In this document: piece by piece, positions 46,712 to 58,059 of the stretch | How positions within the stretch are numbered: position 1 is the stretch's first letter | How the letters are laid out: each line of letters starts with the position of its first letter | NCBI GenBank assembly: GCA_946902985.2 | Contig: OX336389.2 | Span: forward strand, 793,228,979-793,292,978 | DNA: 64,000 bases | DNA from: Meconema thalassinum | Lineage: Eukaryota > Arthropoda > Insecta > Orthoptera > Tettigoniidae | Direction: 5' to 3' | Notes under the pieces: model-generated | What the model saw: the letters and a program-made list of their open reading frames with translations, nothing else | Databases searched by the model: none | What the model was told of the DNA's origin: nothing | Program-made: the position numbers and the translations under genes

Positions 46712-48328
46712 AGCCTACTTTCGATTTTTGCAAAGAATGAAGGTAGACTTATGAGATCAACACAGGGCTAAAAATTGTGTGTCTGGCACTGTGTCTGTGA
46801 GTGTGTGCACATGTGTGTGTACTCAGTATGCCTGCCCCCCCCCCTCCCTATCAATTCAAACACGGTGAAACCGAATTGAACGAAATTTGGTACAGAGGTA
46901 GCACTAGCAAAGGGCACCTCCGTTTAATATTTTATATAACCGCCTTCATGACGGAAACGTAATGCCGGCCTCCCAAATGTTCAAAGCTTAAATCAAATTA
47001 CGACTAACCTAATCATCTGATCTCTACCAAATTCTGCAACAACATACATTAATGTGGGAAGCGTCTTTTGACCAAACTACGAGGTCATCAGCCCAAAAAT
47101 ATGCAGATGACGAACATGTATGTGTGCAAATCGATTCCCCCTATCAATTCAAATACGATGAAACCGAATTCAACGAAATTTGGGACAAAGGTAGCACTAG
47201 TAAAGGGCACCTCAGTGTCATGCTTTATATCGCCGCCGTCTTGACGAAAACGTAATGGCGGCCTCCCAAATGTTCAGAGCTAAAACAAATTACGACTAAC
47301 CTAATCATGTGATCTCTACCAAATTCGGCTATAACATACATTTATATAGGAAGCCTCTTTTGACCACAATTAAATGGTAATATGACTAATACTTTGCAGA
47401 TGGTGGCCATGTATGTGTGAAAATCGATTCCCCCTATCAATTCAAACACGGTGAAACCGAATTGAACATAATTTGGTACATAGATAGCACCATCATGGGG
47501 CACATCATTGTCATGTTTTACATTGCCGCCATCTCGATGGAAACGTAATTGGGGCAACCTAAATGTTCAAAGCTTAAATCAAATAACGACTCATATAATC
47601 ATCTGATCTCTACCAATTATTGCAACAACATACAGTTATGTGCAAAGCATCCTTTGACCACAACTACTAGGTCATCAGCCCAATAGTTTGCAGATGGCGG
47701 CTATGTATGTGCGCAAATCGATTCCACCTATCAATTCAAACACAGTGAAACCAAATTGAACGAAATTTGGGAGAGAGGTAGCACTAACAATGGGCACATC
47801 ATTGTTATGTTTTATATCGCCGCCATCTTTATGGAAACGTAATGGCGGCAAAACAAATGTTCAAAGCTTAAATCAAATTACAACTAACCTAATCATCTAA
47901 TCTCTACCAAATTTTGCAATAACATACAGTTATGTGGGAAGCATCCTGTGACCACAACTATAAGGTCATCTGCCCAATAGTTTGCATATGGCGGCCATGT
48001 ATGTGTGAAAATCGATTCCCCCTTTCAATTCAAACACGGTGAAACCGAATTGAACGAAATTTGGTACATAAGTAGCACTATCAAAGGGCACATCACTGTC
48101 ATGTTTTATATCGCCGTCATCATGACGGAAACATAATGGCGGCCACCCTAATGTGCAAAGCTTAAATCAAATTGCGACTAACCTAATCATCCGATCTGTA
48201 CCAAATTTTGGAACAACATACCTTCATGTGGGAAGCGGCTTCAACCCGAACTGCAAGGTCATCAGCCAAATAGATTCAAGATGGTGGATGTATGAATCAT
48301 GCAAGTGTTATAGCCTAAACGTAACTTA
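46712..48328 (+). repeat. Left arm of an inverted repeat, five 293-bp subrepeats
   Basis: The outer end is CTTAGCCTACTTTCGA, a short hairpin TTTTTGCAAAG, AGGTAGACTTATGAGATCAA and a GT-rich run. The word TCAATTC then recurs at 46851, 47144, 47437, 47731 and 48025 (steps 293, 293, 294, 294), each followed by GGTGAAACCGAATTGAACG and AAATTTGGTAC. A second core, TCTCTACCAAATT, lies about 145 bases after each, so the basic step is half of 293. The inner end is CATGCAAGTGTTATAGCC. Confidence 0.85.
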
Positions 48329-48599
48329 CGATTCAACAAGGCCTGTCCTCAACAATTCGGCTTATCGTTCATAGGGAGGTTTAATCTGTCCTCAATGAGG
48401 TGACCGGTAGGATATTACCATATTATAATAGAATATGTAACAATAGATGTGACTATCAGGTCAAACTTACTGTGCCATATCATTGTGGGCCCGTGCCATC
48501 CCGTTGTCAAAACGGCCGCTATTTTTGCTCGTAAATACATTTATTTCCGTAACTTCCTAAGTTTATATCCTTTAGGAATGCACTGACCAAATAATATAT
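48329..48599. other. Loop DNA between arm and SINE
   Basis: Anonymous, no feature recognised. Confidence 0.4.
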
Positions 48600-48845
48600 A
48601 GATAGTATCAATGGGTGAGCTACAAGTACCGTTGGGGAGGAAGTTGGAAGGGAGGGTCGAGGAGTTGAAAGGTAGCGGCTGTGGCCTATAGTTAAGGACC
48701 AACCCCGGCATTTGCCTGGAAGGAAGATGGGAAACCACAGAAGACCATCTTCAAGGTTGCCGGCGGGGGATTCGAACCTCCTCGCCTCCCGGATGTGAGC
48801 GACTGCCAACAGTCATGCCGCAACGACCTCGGCTAACTCACCCGG
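48600..48845 (-). mobile_element. tRNA-derived SINE, family S2
   Basis: On the minus strand an A-box-like CGAGGTCGTTGCGGCATGAC and a B-box-like AGGTTCGAATCCCCC stand at the head (right side). The body has GATGGTCTTCTGTGGTTTCC and AGGCAAATGCCGGGG. It is inserted in the loop of the large inverted repeat. Confidence 0.75.
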
Positions 48846-48959
48846 TTACTGAGAAGCACTATTGGTTCACAAGAGCTATAACAATAAGATTCAGGAATGG
48901 TACTTCCAAACGGACAGAATTCATACTGTCGGAATGCGTCTAGGCCCTGGGACGGATCT

Positions 48960-51590
48960 GACGTCATTCATCATTCATCATAGTTTATGGAGTGAATGAT
49001 GACGCGAGGAAGGAGGATGAAGATGTGTTCCAGGAAGAGCTCCAGAGTGTGGTGGATGAAACTAGGGGAGAAATCATTGTGCTAGGAGATGTAAATGGCA
49101 GGGTCGGGTACCAGCCAGAGAAGAGTGGCGGAGTAGTTGACCAGCATGGTGAAAACGTGGTTAACAACAATGGTGAGAGAATTGTTGATTTCTGCGTTGC
49201 CAATAACCTCGTCGTATTGAATACCATGTTCCCACATATGATGATACGTATGTATACGAGAGAGTAACCTAGTAGGAATGAACGATCCATCATAGATTAT
49301 GTGTTGATCAGGTCAAATCAATTACAGAAAGTGACAGATTGCCGAGCTTATAGAGGCTATGAGATAGGAAGTGATCATTTTATCTTGATCACTACAATGG
49401 AAACTAATTTGAAGGAACAGAGGAAACAACCCAAGAAGAATTAACAAGTAAAGATTAAGGTTTACAAGTTACGACAGAGCAAAGAGGCACAGGACCAGTT
49501 AACACAGGTAGTAGAGGGGGAATGTAGGAAGATAGAAGAGAGGAGCAATGAGATGGATAAGGAAGAAAAATGGAACACGTGTAAGAAGATTCTTCTAGAA
49601 GTGACAAGTAAAGTTCAGTATGCTGAACAACAATGGTGGGGGAGTATAAGAAGAGGAAACATTGGTGGAATGATGATATTATGGAAGAAGTAGAGAAGAT
49701 AAAGGATAAAGGGCAAAACTACTTGAGGACCAAAGACAATGGGGACTATGAAAGTTATAAGGACCAAAGAAAGAAAGTGAATGAACTAGTTCAAATAGCA
49801 AAAAGACAAGCCTGGGAAGAATTTAGACACAAAATGGAGAAAACCTGCAAGGAAAATCAAAAGCTGCTCTGGAAGGCACTGATGAACATGAGAAAGGAGA
49901 AGGAATGTCCTCTAAAATTTATAAAGGATAAGGAAGGAAAAATCAAAACAAAAGAGTCCATGATCTATTGAACGGGAATAAAGACGGCCCAAAGGAAAGT
50001 GAGGAAAGAGAAGAGATAATGACGGAAGGAACACAAGAAGACAGAGAAGACTTATGGATAGGGGAAATGCAGGTGGCCATAAAATTACTCAGGAATGGAA
50101 AGGCACAAGCACATGATGGAATTGCGCCAGAAATGTTAATGAATTTAGGGAAGAGAGTAGAAGAGTTCCTATTTATGATAATGAAGGGTGCCTGGAGAGA
50201 AATGAAGGTTCCCAAAGATTGGGAGTTAGCAGTTATTATCCCCATCTTCAAGAAAGGAGGCAATCTAGAATGTAGTAATCACCGTGGTATTTCATTGTTA
50301 TCAGTGCCAGGGAAGTTATACTCATGGATTCTAGAGTAGGTACAGAATGAGAAAAGTGGTAGAGACGGATTTGGAGGAAGCCCAAATAGAAGCACGCAAG
50401 ATCTCATCTTCACAGTCTGGATGGTTAGTGAAAAACTTCTAGAAGAATAAGACCCTTCATGCAACATTTATTGACCTGAAGCGGGCATTTGACAGAATTC
50501 CAAGAATGGAAATATGAAAAGCCCTAAAGGAGTCTGGAGTCAGCGAAACACTTGAAAGATCCAATGAAAGTCTCTACAGGAACTGTCAGAACTACGTGCG
50601 GACAGGGAATGTGAGATCAGCAGAATTCATCACAATACCAGGAGTCCGGCAAGGATTTAACCTAAGTCCTCTGCTTTTCATAGTATATATACCTCGATAG
50701 AATTATGAAGAAATGTAAAGATAAAGTGAAGAAGATGGTGATTGGAAATAATTACCTCATGAGACCAGTGTGATTAACTAATCTTGCATATGGAGTTGAC
50801 TTGGTAGTAGTTGCCTCCAACGAACATATCTACAGCACAATATCAATATATGGGTGGAAGAGTGAAGGAAGATAGGAATGGAGGTGAACGTTGAGAAGGC
50901 AATGACAATGGTAATCAATAGAAATTAGGAGAGGCATAGCATTACGGCAGATGGAAGTGTACTGGAATAGGTTACAAAGTTCAAATGTCTTGGTTCAACA
51001 AAAAGTTCGTATGGAAAAATGGAGGAGGAAATTACGGATAGAATAGGAAATGCCGGGAGATTGTTTAATGCCATCCGAGGAAAGTTCCTAAACAAGAGGG
51101 AAATCTCCAAGAACACAAAGTTGGCGGTTTTCAAATCCACATTTGTTCCTGTATTGACTTATGGCTGTGAAACCTGGGCAATAACGGAATGAACGAAAAG
51201 CAGAATCCAGGCGGTAGAGATGTGATATCTCCAGAAAGTAGAGGACTCAACCAGAAGTGACAGGATCCAAAATACAACCATTCGGAGAACACTGAATATC
51301 AAACCACTAGAGAAAACCATCCAAGAACATCAATTAAGATGGTTTTGTCATCTTCATCGCATGTCAACCGAACGCTTGACGAGGCTAATAAAGGAGGTCA
51401 GAGTGGAGGGGAGAGAGCTCGAGGAAGACCACGGAAGATATGGATGGATGGAATATGAGAGGCCCTGCAGGAGAGAGAACTATCTGTGAGAGAAGCAGTT
51501 GTCATTACCGGAGACAGAAGAAGATGGATATGTCTCGTATCCTCGACACCATAAGGTACAAGAAGACCAGATTAAGTAAGTAAGTCAAGT
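48960..51590 (+). pseudogene. RTE-like LINE with endonuclease and reverse transcriptase, degenerate
   Basis: The apurinic endonuclease is recognisable from VYGVNDDARK at 48975, through the catalytic segment GDVNGRVG at 49087-49110 to NERSIIDYVL near 49285 and GSDHFILIT at 49370. A charged linker follows (49430-50200), then RT text: IIPIFKKGGN near 50238, NHRGISLLSVPGKLY near 50279, FIDLKRAFDRIP at 50470, GVRQGFNLSPLLF at 50645. The FADD motif is replaced by AYGVDL near 50790. The C-terminal part has YGCETWAIT at 51160 and HQLRWFCHLHRMS near 51330, ending with GDRRRW near 51520. Multiple stops and shifts. It ends in a TAAG repeat tail (51573-51586) and lies in the loop of the inverted repeat. 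Confidence 0.85.
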
Positions 51591-52280
51591 TACGGTTAGG
51601 CAATAATACTTGCATGATTCATACATCCACCATATTGAAACTATTTGGCTGATTACCTTGTAATTTGGGCAAATGCCACTTCCCACATTAGGGAATATTG
51701 TTGCAAAATGTGGTAGAGATCCGATGACGAGGTTAGTCGTAATTTGGTTTAAGCTCAGATCATTTGGGTGGGTGCCATTTATTTTTTGTTATGATGGTGG
51801 CGATATACAACATGACTCTGAGTTGTCCGTTGCTAGTGCTACCTCTGTACCAAAAGTGGTTCGAATTGGGTTTCGTTGTGTTTGAATTGTTAGTGAGGAA
51901 TCGATTTGAACGCGTACATAACCGCCATCTGCAAACTATTGGGCTAATGACCTTGTAGTTTGGTCAAAAGACAGTTCCCACATGAAGGTATGTCGATGCA
52001 AAATTTAGCAGGGATAAAATGATTAGGTTAGTCGTAATTTGATTTAAGCTTTGAAAATTTGGGTGGCCACCATTACGTTTCCGTCAAGTTAGTGGCGATG
52101 TAAAACATGACACAGAGGTCCTCTTTGCTACTGTTACCTATGTAACAATTTTCGTTCAATTCGGTTTCACCGTGTTTGAATTGATACATACTCACACGCA
52201 CAGACAGACACACAATTTCTGGCCCTGTGTTGATCTGATAAGTCTACTTTCATTTTTTGAAAAATTGAAAGTAGGCTAAC
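51590..52280 (-). repeat. Right arm of the inverted repeat, two subrepeats
   Basis: Reverse complement of the left arm: inner end GCATGATTCATACATCCACC, TGTTTGAATTG words at 51880 and 52173 (step about 294), and outer end TTGAAAGTAGGCTAAC. Shorter than the left arm because it has about two units rather than five. Confidence 0.85.
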
Positions 52281-52795
52281 AATGCGCTGTGTGGAAAGGT
52301 AAGACGTAGCGAATGTGAAAATGGAAGATCGGTTTCCGGAAATACTGACGACAGTCAAGCTTCATGTTCTCCAGGTGCAATTGTTCTTCATAAATATCCA
52401 CTTCCTTTGTACGCCCACGGAAAACGAAGAAAAGTCCTAGCAGAGCTTGTGAATTGGCGTATTAAACGAAAGAAGAGGTAGGGACCTGAAACAATGTTTG
52501 TTACAAGAGATGTTTATTGTCATTCAGAATTTTCTTCTTATTTTATGATTTTCTTCCCTAGTAAACTGTCATCAGTCAAACATCTCTCATTGACTAGTTC
52601 AACACCTGTCGATCAACCTACATTGTGGTTGCACCTGAAGTTTAGTTGTGTCTGTTTCCTTTTGATTCATCTAACACTAATATAGCAAGAAGTTCCGTGA
52701 CGAATTAAAGAGTCTACTTTTCTTAAAATGTATGATTCATGCCAAGGATTAATCTATATGGACCTATCTAGAATAATGACAAAATTGAAAATCCA

Positions 52796-53112
52796 TAGCC
52801 TGCTTCCAGTCTCCGACCGGGTCAGGAATTTAATGAATGAAGCCCCCATCTAGCGGCGAGGATATGAACTGTGCCGGCTGCCGAGGCCTGACGCACTCCT
52901 CTGGGGCAATGATTAAATGAATGAGATGATGAAATGAAATGATAGTGGAGAGTGCTGCTGGAATGAAATTTTGGCAGGGAAAACCGGAGTACCCGGAGAA
53001 AAACCTGTTTGCCTCCGGTTTTGTCCAGCACAGATCTCACATGGAGTGACCGGGATTTGAACCACGGACCCAGCGGTGAGAGGCCGGCATGCTGCCGCCT
53101 AAGCCACGAAAT
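52796..53112 (-). mobile_element. tRNA-derived SINE, family S3, complete head
   Basis: On the minus strand it starts with A-box TGGCTTAGGCGGC, B-box GGTTCAAATCCCGG, and shares its body with the copy at 31247-31555 (CTAGATGGGGGCTTCATTCA, GGAAGCAGGCTATGG). Copy A supplies the empty site, GACGAAATTAAGTTGG, and AAATT(G/A)A stands on both sides as the eroded duplication. Confidence 0.85.
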
Positions 53113-53813
53113 TAAGTTGGTAATACCGAAATGAATAATTAGTTAGAAATATAGCTGTTATAGTGTAGCCTAATAGAGTACTAACAGTCGGCAGCCCTGG
53201 TAACTGAATATATTGTTAGTTCCATCTCTTAAGGTACAGAATTCACATACAAAATTGAGTTGAAGCCCAATAGCATGGACGCTACACGCAGTTCGATATT
53301 GGATATATCAGCGTGCGTAAAATATTGTTGGCAACAATGTGTTGCTCAGATATAATCTGAAATAGTATGATCTATTGTTGTGACAATTTTGGATGAAATC
53401 CATTTGTTTGTATATAAGTTACATGTATTTAAAAATTGGACCTATTAGCAAGCTTAGAATCATGTTGATAGCACTGACGTATATTTGTTACTCAAAATAA
53501 ATCTAGAATGGCAGGTACTATACGGGTGCATTGTTAAGAGCTGTTGGCTTGCAAAAGGTTTTGATATATTGGTATTATGATGAAAATATAGAGTGAGTAT
53601 TTATTAACAGTTGGCAGCCCTGGTGGCTCTTAAGAATACGCACAGTCACATATGTTATAGTACACATAGTGCATACGAAATTTGTTTGACTTCCAATTGA
53701 TAGTGTAGAATTTACATGCATTTAAAGATTGGACCTATCAGCAGATTTGGACTCATTTTGGCAACTCTGTCATGTATGGCCTCCTGGAAATTTAACTGAA
53801 ATATTATTAACTA

Positions 53814-54274
53814 CTAGCTATACCTGGCTTGCGTTGCAATGCCAATCAAAGACAGATCGATAGAAATAAAGGAGGATAAAAATAATTTTATTGGTTTTCC
53901 AAGCTTGAGGTCAGTTTTAAGAACCCGGGCCAAAAGCCGTGGCGTGAACTGTATTGGAATAGACAGGAATACCATATAACACGGCGGGCTGCTGACAGTC
54001 TTCTCATGTCACGTCGCGATGAATTATCAAGCCATTCTCACACCTGGCGTTGTTGTGTGATAAGTATACAGATTGTGCAATTGGGTTACTGTGGGATTTA
54101 GGTTTCCTGTTAAGACCCTCACTCTTTTGTGCTACATAAATAATTTGTAGATAGAAACCTTCCCTGGAGTGCACACATCAAATCACCCCAGTTTCATCGC
54201 CATCGGATGAATGGTATATGAACGCATAGGGGATATACATATAGACAGACAGACAAACTATCACGTAACATTGA
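53814..54274 (-). mobile_element. Helitron-type element, family H3, short form with one internal unit
   Basis: On the minus strand it begins A|TCAATGTTACGTGATAG and ends GGTATAGCTAG|T. The end CTAG flanked by T and the start TC after A fit rolling-circle termini; a terminal hairpin is weak. It has a GTCTGTCTGTC run and a single unit with CGATGGCGATGAAACTGG. At 461 bases it is the short counterpart of the 1.9-kb copy at 61749. Confidence 0.75.
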
Positions 54275-54289
54275 TTTTTGTATACAGTA

Positions 54290-55141
54290 CTAGCAACCCG
54301 ACCCGGCTTCGCCCGGGAACAGTTATGAATGCAATACGTGATAAGCGCTTTTTGCAATGTCAATGAATAACGACCAATATCCGTTTTACGTCTCGGCATG
54401 ATGGGTTAAAATCACTAACTGGACTATTAATTATATTATCATGGAGATGCATGAGCAACAAATTCTTGTCAGACGTAATTTAAGAATGGCGAAGTGCATG
54501 AAACACAAATCCCCCTTCCGTCCAATCTTAAATTGACTGTGAATTTTGCGGAACGAAAAGTTCACAGGCGAAATGAAGAAAAGCCGAGTTGCACTTCCAG
54601 GGAAACTACAAAAACAACCACTCTTCTCTAAAGTTTTTAACTCAATACGACTCGACAGTTTGCTGCTGGCTGTATCTGGGGCAATGAGCTCGTCCGCTAA
54701 CTAAGCTGTAACTGGGGTGATAGACTCGCCCCTAGCTAGCTCATAAACTGTCGCCTGAGTAACTGAATGGAGATTGTTAGAAGAAATGGAAACGTAAAAA
54801 CATTATAGTAGGCGATGTATTGAAGATAGAAATACGCTCTCCCGGGCTTTTTTAGAACTTTTCATGCTGAACAACTCTTATACTCATAGTATATAGATAT
54901 TGTTAACGGTTTTCCCCCAGCGTAAGCCTAAAAAACGCGCGGACGCCAGTTTTTTTCCGACCTTTTCACTGAAATCGTTAGTGCTTGACTTCCTTTCGTC
55001 GTAAATAATTTATTTTCTACAGAAACCTTCCTCGAGATATCCTTTACGGAATGGTGCAAACCACATCAAAATCCATTCAGTGGTTCAAGAAATTACCCGT
55101 AACATCCAAGAATCGGGGACTTTGTTTTTTGTAAGTAGAGA
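54290..55141 (-). mobile_element. Non-autonomous Helitron, family H1, inverted copy
   Basis: On the minus strand A|TCTCTACTTAC at the start; CCCGGGCGAAGCCGGG hairpin and TCGGGTTGCTAG|T at the end. At 852 bases it is full-length relative to the 857-base copy at 6250. It keeps the MPRRKTDIGR start near the 3' end. It sits 15 bases from the H3 element. Confidence 0.9.
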
Positions 55142-55381
55142 TATAGATATGTGTGCCAATTTTGGAATAGCTACCATGCATACCTTTCAAAATATCCATC
55201 ATGGAGCTCAAATTTCAATTGTGATTTTTGAGGAATTGATAGCACTGACATAATTTTCAAATATGTCCTTGATATTTGGTTTTGATAACTGCAGCCGTTT
55301 AGGAGTTGAAGGGGGTCGGGACACATATACAGACAGACACACATTTGCTGGGAACGCTCTCATAAGTCTACTTATTCCTCA

Positions 55382-56796
55382 TTTTTATCCTTCTTTTCTC
55401 ATTTAGCAAAAATGAGGAAAAAGTAGACTTATGAGATCGATCTGGGAAAATGTGTGTTTGTCCGTCTGTCTGTGTGTGTGTCGGCCCCTATCAACTTCTA
55501 AACGGCTGCAGCTATCGAAACCAAATTTGGTAAGATTAAAGATCTATAGCTGAATATATTTGAAATTGACGTCAGTGCTACCATCTGCTCAAAACTCGCA
55601 ATTGAAATTTGAGCTCTATGTTGGATATCTCAGAAGTAATGCAGGCGAACTATTCCAAAATTGGCCCACATTTAGATAATAAACTTCCAGAGTAATTTTC
55701 AGAGAGTCCATTAATTCCAGTGTTGCCAACATCATTCTAAGCCTGCCGATAAGTCTAATTTTTAAATGCATGTAACTTCTATACTATTGATTGGATTTCA
55801 ACCAAATTCCGCATGTACTATGTGTACTACAACCGATATGACCGTGCGTATTCTTGAGAGCCACCAGGGCTGCCAAGTGTTAATAAATGCTCTCTCTGTT
55901 TTAACCCTAATATCAATTTATCAGAAAGTATGCAAGCCAACAGCTCTAAACTTTGCACACATATAGTACCTGATATTCTACCTCAGTTTAGTGAAACATA
56001 TATACGTCAGTACTGCCAACACGATTCTGATCCTGCTGACAGTTACAGTTTTTAAATGCATATAACTTCTATATTAAAAATGGATTTAAACCAAACTTCG
56101 TATGTGCTTTGTGTAACATAACAGTTATGACTAGTTGTATTTGTAAGAACCAGCAGGGCTTCCAACTGTTAATAAATGCTCACTATATTTGTCTAATCCT
56201 AATATGAATATATCAGAAAGAATGCAAGCCTTCGGCTCTAAACTTTGCATACGGATAGTACCTGGCATTCTAGATTAATTTGGAGTAACATATACATCTG
56301 TGCTGCCAAAATGATTGTAAGCTTTCTGATAGTTTCAGTCTATAATTACATGTAACTTCCAAACTAACAAATGCATTTTATCCAAAATTGGCACTATATT
56401 AGATCGTAAATATTTCCGATTAATTCTGAGCATCACATGCATGACAGTGTTCCCAACATGGTTTTACGCGCACTGATAAATCCAATATCAAACGTCCATA
56501 CTATTCGTTGAACGTCAACCACATTTTGTATGTGCATTCTATACCTTAAGAGATGGAACTAATAATATATTCAACGTCACCAGGGCTGCCTACTGTACTC
56601 TGTTAGGCTACACTATTTCAGATGTACTTCAAACTGCAGTACTTAGAAATGTTAGTATCACCAACTGGATTTCGTCATTATTCTAGATAGGTCTATATAG
56701 ATTAATCATTGGCATGAATCTTAATGTTTAAGACAAGTAGGCTCTTCAGTTCATCATGGAACTACTTGTTACAAAATGTGAAAAGTATGCTAAAAA
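55382..56796 (+). repeat. Hairpin-headed repeat element, family FB, copy C
   Basis: It opens TTTTTATCCTTCTTTTCTC, AGCAAAAATGAGGAAAAAGT and AGACTTATGAGATCGATC, then the GTCTGTCTGTG run. Internal CAGGGCTGCC or CAGGGCTTCC words stand near 55866, 56156 and 56581. It ends GAACTACTTGTTACAAAATG then GAAAAGTATGCTAAAAA, an inverted match to the left end of copy A. This gives the family short terminal inverted repeats. Confidence 0.8.
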
Positions 56797-57170
56797 GGTA
56801 CCTACATGAATTTTATGGTTTTACTTAAAATAAAAAGGCAAGAGCAAGTTTTTGCACTGGAAGTTATCGTACTGATCAACAGTTATGCTATGGTATCATG
56901 TGTTCATAGCACCAACGTAATCAGCTGACAGTTTTCTCACTTTGATTCCTATTACAACGATTAATATTTCATAAAAACGGTCAGTGGTACTGATGGTGGC
57001 CTGACCGCTAAAACCGGTCTACTACTATTATTATTATCATTATTATTATTAATATAATTCAGTGGATATCTGAATAATTCATTTCAATAATGTCTTGTAT
57101 GCTAGAAATTGGTTTCCATTATTGAACCCTCGTGATCTTCAACCTATGTAACTACGTTACAATATGTTCA
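56797..57170. other. Anonymous DNA before the candidate exons
   Basis: A (TTA)n-like run lies at 57020-57050. No upstream exon could be recognised. Confidence 0.4.
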
Positions 57171-57179
57171 CTTTTGCAG

Positions 57180-57401
57180 AGAACCGTTAGCAATTCTACC
57201 ATCTTCAGATCATATTAATATGCCTTGCACACAACGTTTCCAAGTAGAACCGGTGACATCAATACCATCAAACTTTCCGCACCCTTTAGTAATGGCTCTT
57301 TTACCAGTTTGTAATGTTCGCTCTCAGTTTCCTTATTCTGCACGGAATATGACCATACTGGAAGCCTGCAAAAAAGCTGAAGGGATTTTGTTTGGCAGAA
57401 T
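57180..57401 (+). CDS. Candidate internal exon of an unknown gene
   Basis: An open 222-base segment (74 codons) bounded by a good acceptor, TTCACTTTTGCAG at 57167-57179, and a near-consensus donor GTAAGTG at 57402. Reading frame: one base A, then GAA CCG TTA, ending with a split codon AT. The length is a multiple of three, so the exon is symmetrical. The peptide contains MPCTQRFQVEPV and ILEACKKAEGILF. Its first 95 bases are duplicated at 57873. I recognise no family. A real host gene is the best reading, but no start exon is visible. Confidence 0.5.
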
Positions 57402-57872
57402 GTAAGTGAAAGAGAAAGCCTAGAGAATGTTAAGAACAGTGCCATTCAGAAGAGAACAGAATGATAACCCACAAACACTCGCATGATTTTTATTTCTCGA
57501 TCCAGGGCCAGTTGGAAATAACACGGCGGGAAATATGTTATTTTTTATAATGGACGCCTAAGGATATTCACATAGAAACAATAATGAGAGATGAAACGTT
57601 GTAGAGACAAGAAATGCTTATACAACTGAAGTTCTGCTACGGGCAAGTCTTGTTGCCTGAGATCACTGATCCCACGATGACCAGATCAATGATTATGAGA
57701 GAACCTAAGGTGAAGTAAAATACTGAGTGTGTGTAAATCATTAAACGTTATCTTTGATATGGAAAGAGTTGAAGCATTGACTTCGTGAACAGGAAATAAC
57801 TAAGCATAGCTTATAATATGCTGTAATGTTTTTGTATCTAGTACACGGTACACAATATGTTTACTTTTGCAG

Positions 57873-58011
57873 AGAACCGTTAGCAATTCAAACATCTTCA
57901 GATCATACTAATATGCCTTGCACACAACTTTTCCAAGTAGAACCGGTGACATCAATACCATCAAACTTGCCTGTGCTGACAATAGACAGATGGGAATATC
58001 TTAGGAACTAA
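57873..58011 (+). CDS. Candidate terminal exon, duplicate of the preceding exon start
   Basis: The acceptor TTTACTTTTGCAG precedes it. It starts A GAA CCG TTA in the same phase as the exon at 57180, then diverges after about 95 bases and stops at TAA 58009-58011 (ends WEYLRN). The split codon AT left by the upstream exon plus its first A gives ATA, so joining the two keeps the frame. An AATAAA lies 43 bases after the stop. Four differences in about 95 bases separate the copies, so the duplication is fairly recent. Confidence 0.5.
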
Positions 58012-58053
58012 TAATTTTGCTCTTGGTGTGCATTTTCATAATTTGTCTATTGT

Positions 58054-58059
58054 AATAAA
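58054..58059 (+). promoter_or_regulatory. Polyadenylation signal AATAAA for the candidate gene
   Basis: AATAAA 43 bases after the stop codon at 58011. Its position just after the candidate terminal exon makes it more credible than a random hexamer. Confidence 0.45.

Larger units (their letters stand above)
52686..55380 (-). repeat. Hairpin-headed repeat element, family FB, copy B (interrupted)
   Basis: Reverse complement of copy A: CAAGAAGTTCCGTGACGAAT at the left end, GATTCATGCCAAGGATTA, several CAGGGCTGCC words inverted, and ATAAGTCTACTTATTCC at the right (5') end. It is interrupted by a SINE (52796-53112) and by two Helitron-type insertions (53814-55141). Copy A at 27.8 kb shows the uninterrupted sequence at both sites. 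Confidence 0.85.

Noticed and set aside
48992..49267. 91-codon ORF as a separate host gene
   Set aside because: It encodes the LINE endonuclease segment GDVNGRVG and continues into the reverse transcriptase of the same element.
57215..57445. 76-codon minus-strand ORF opposite the candidate exon
   Set aside because: It has no familiar motif, whereas the plus strand has matched splice sites, a duplicate and a polyadenylation signal.
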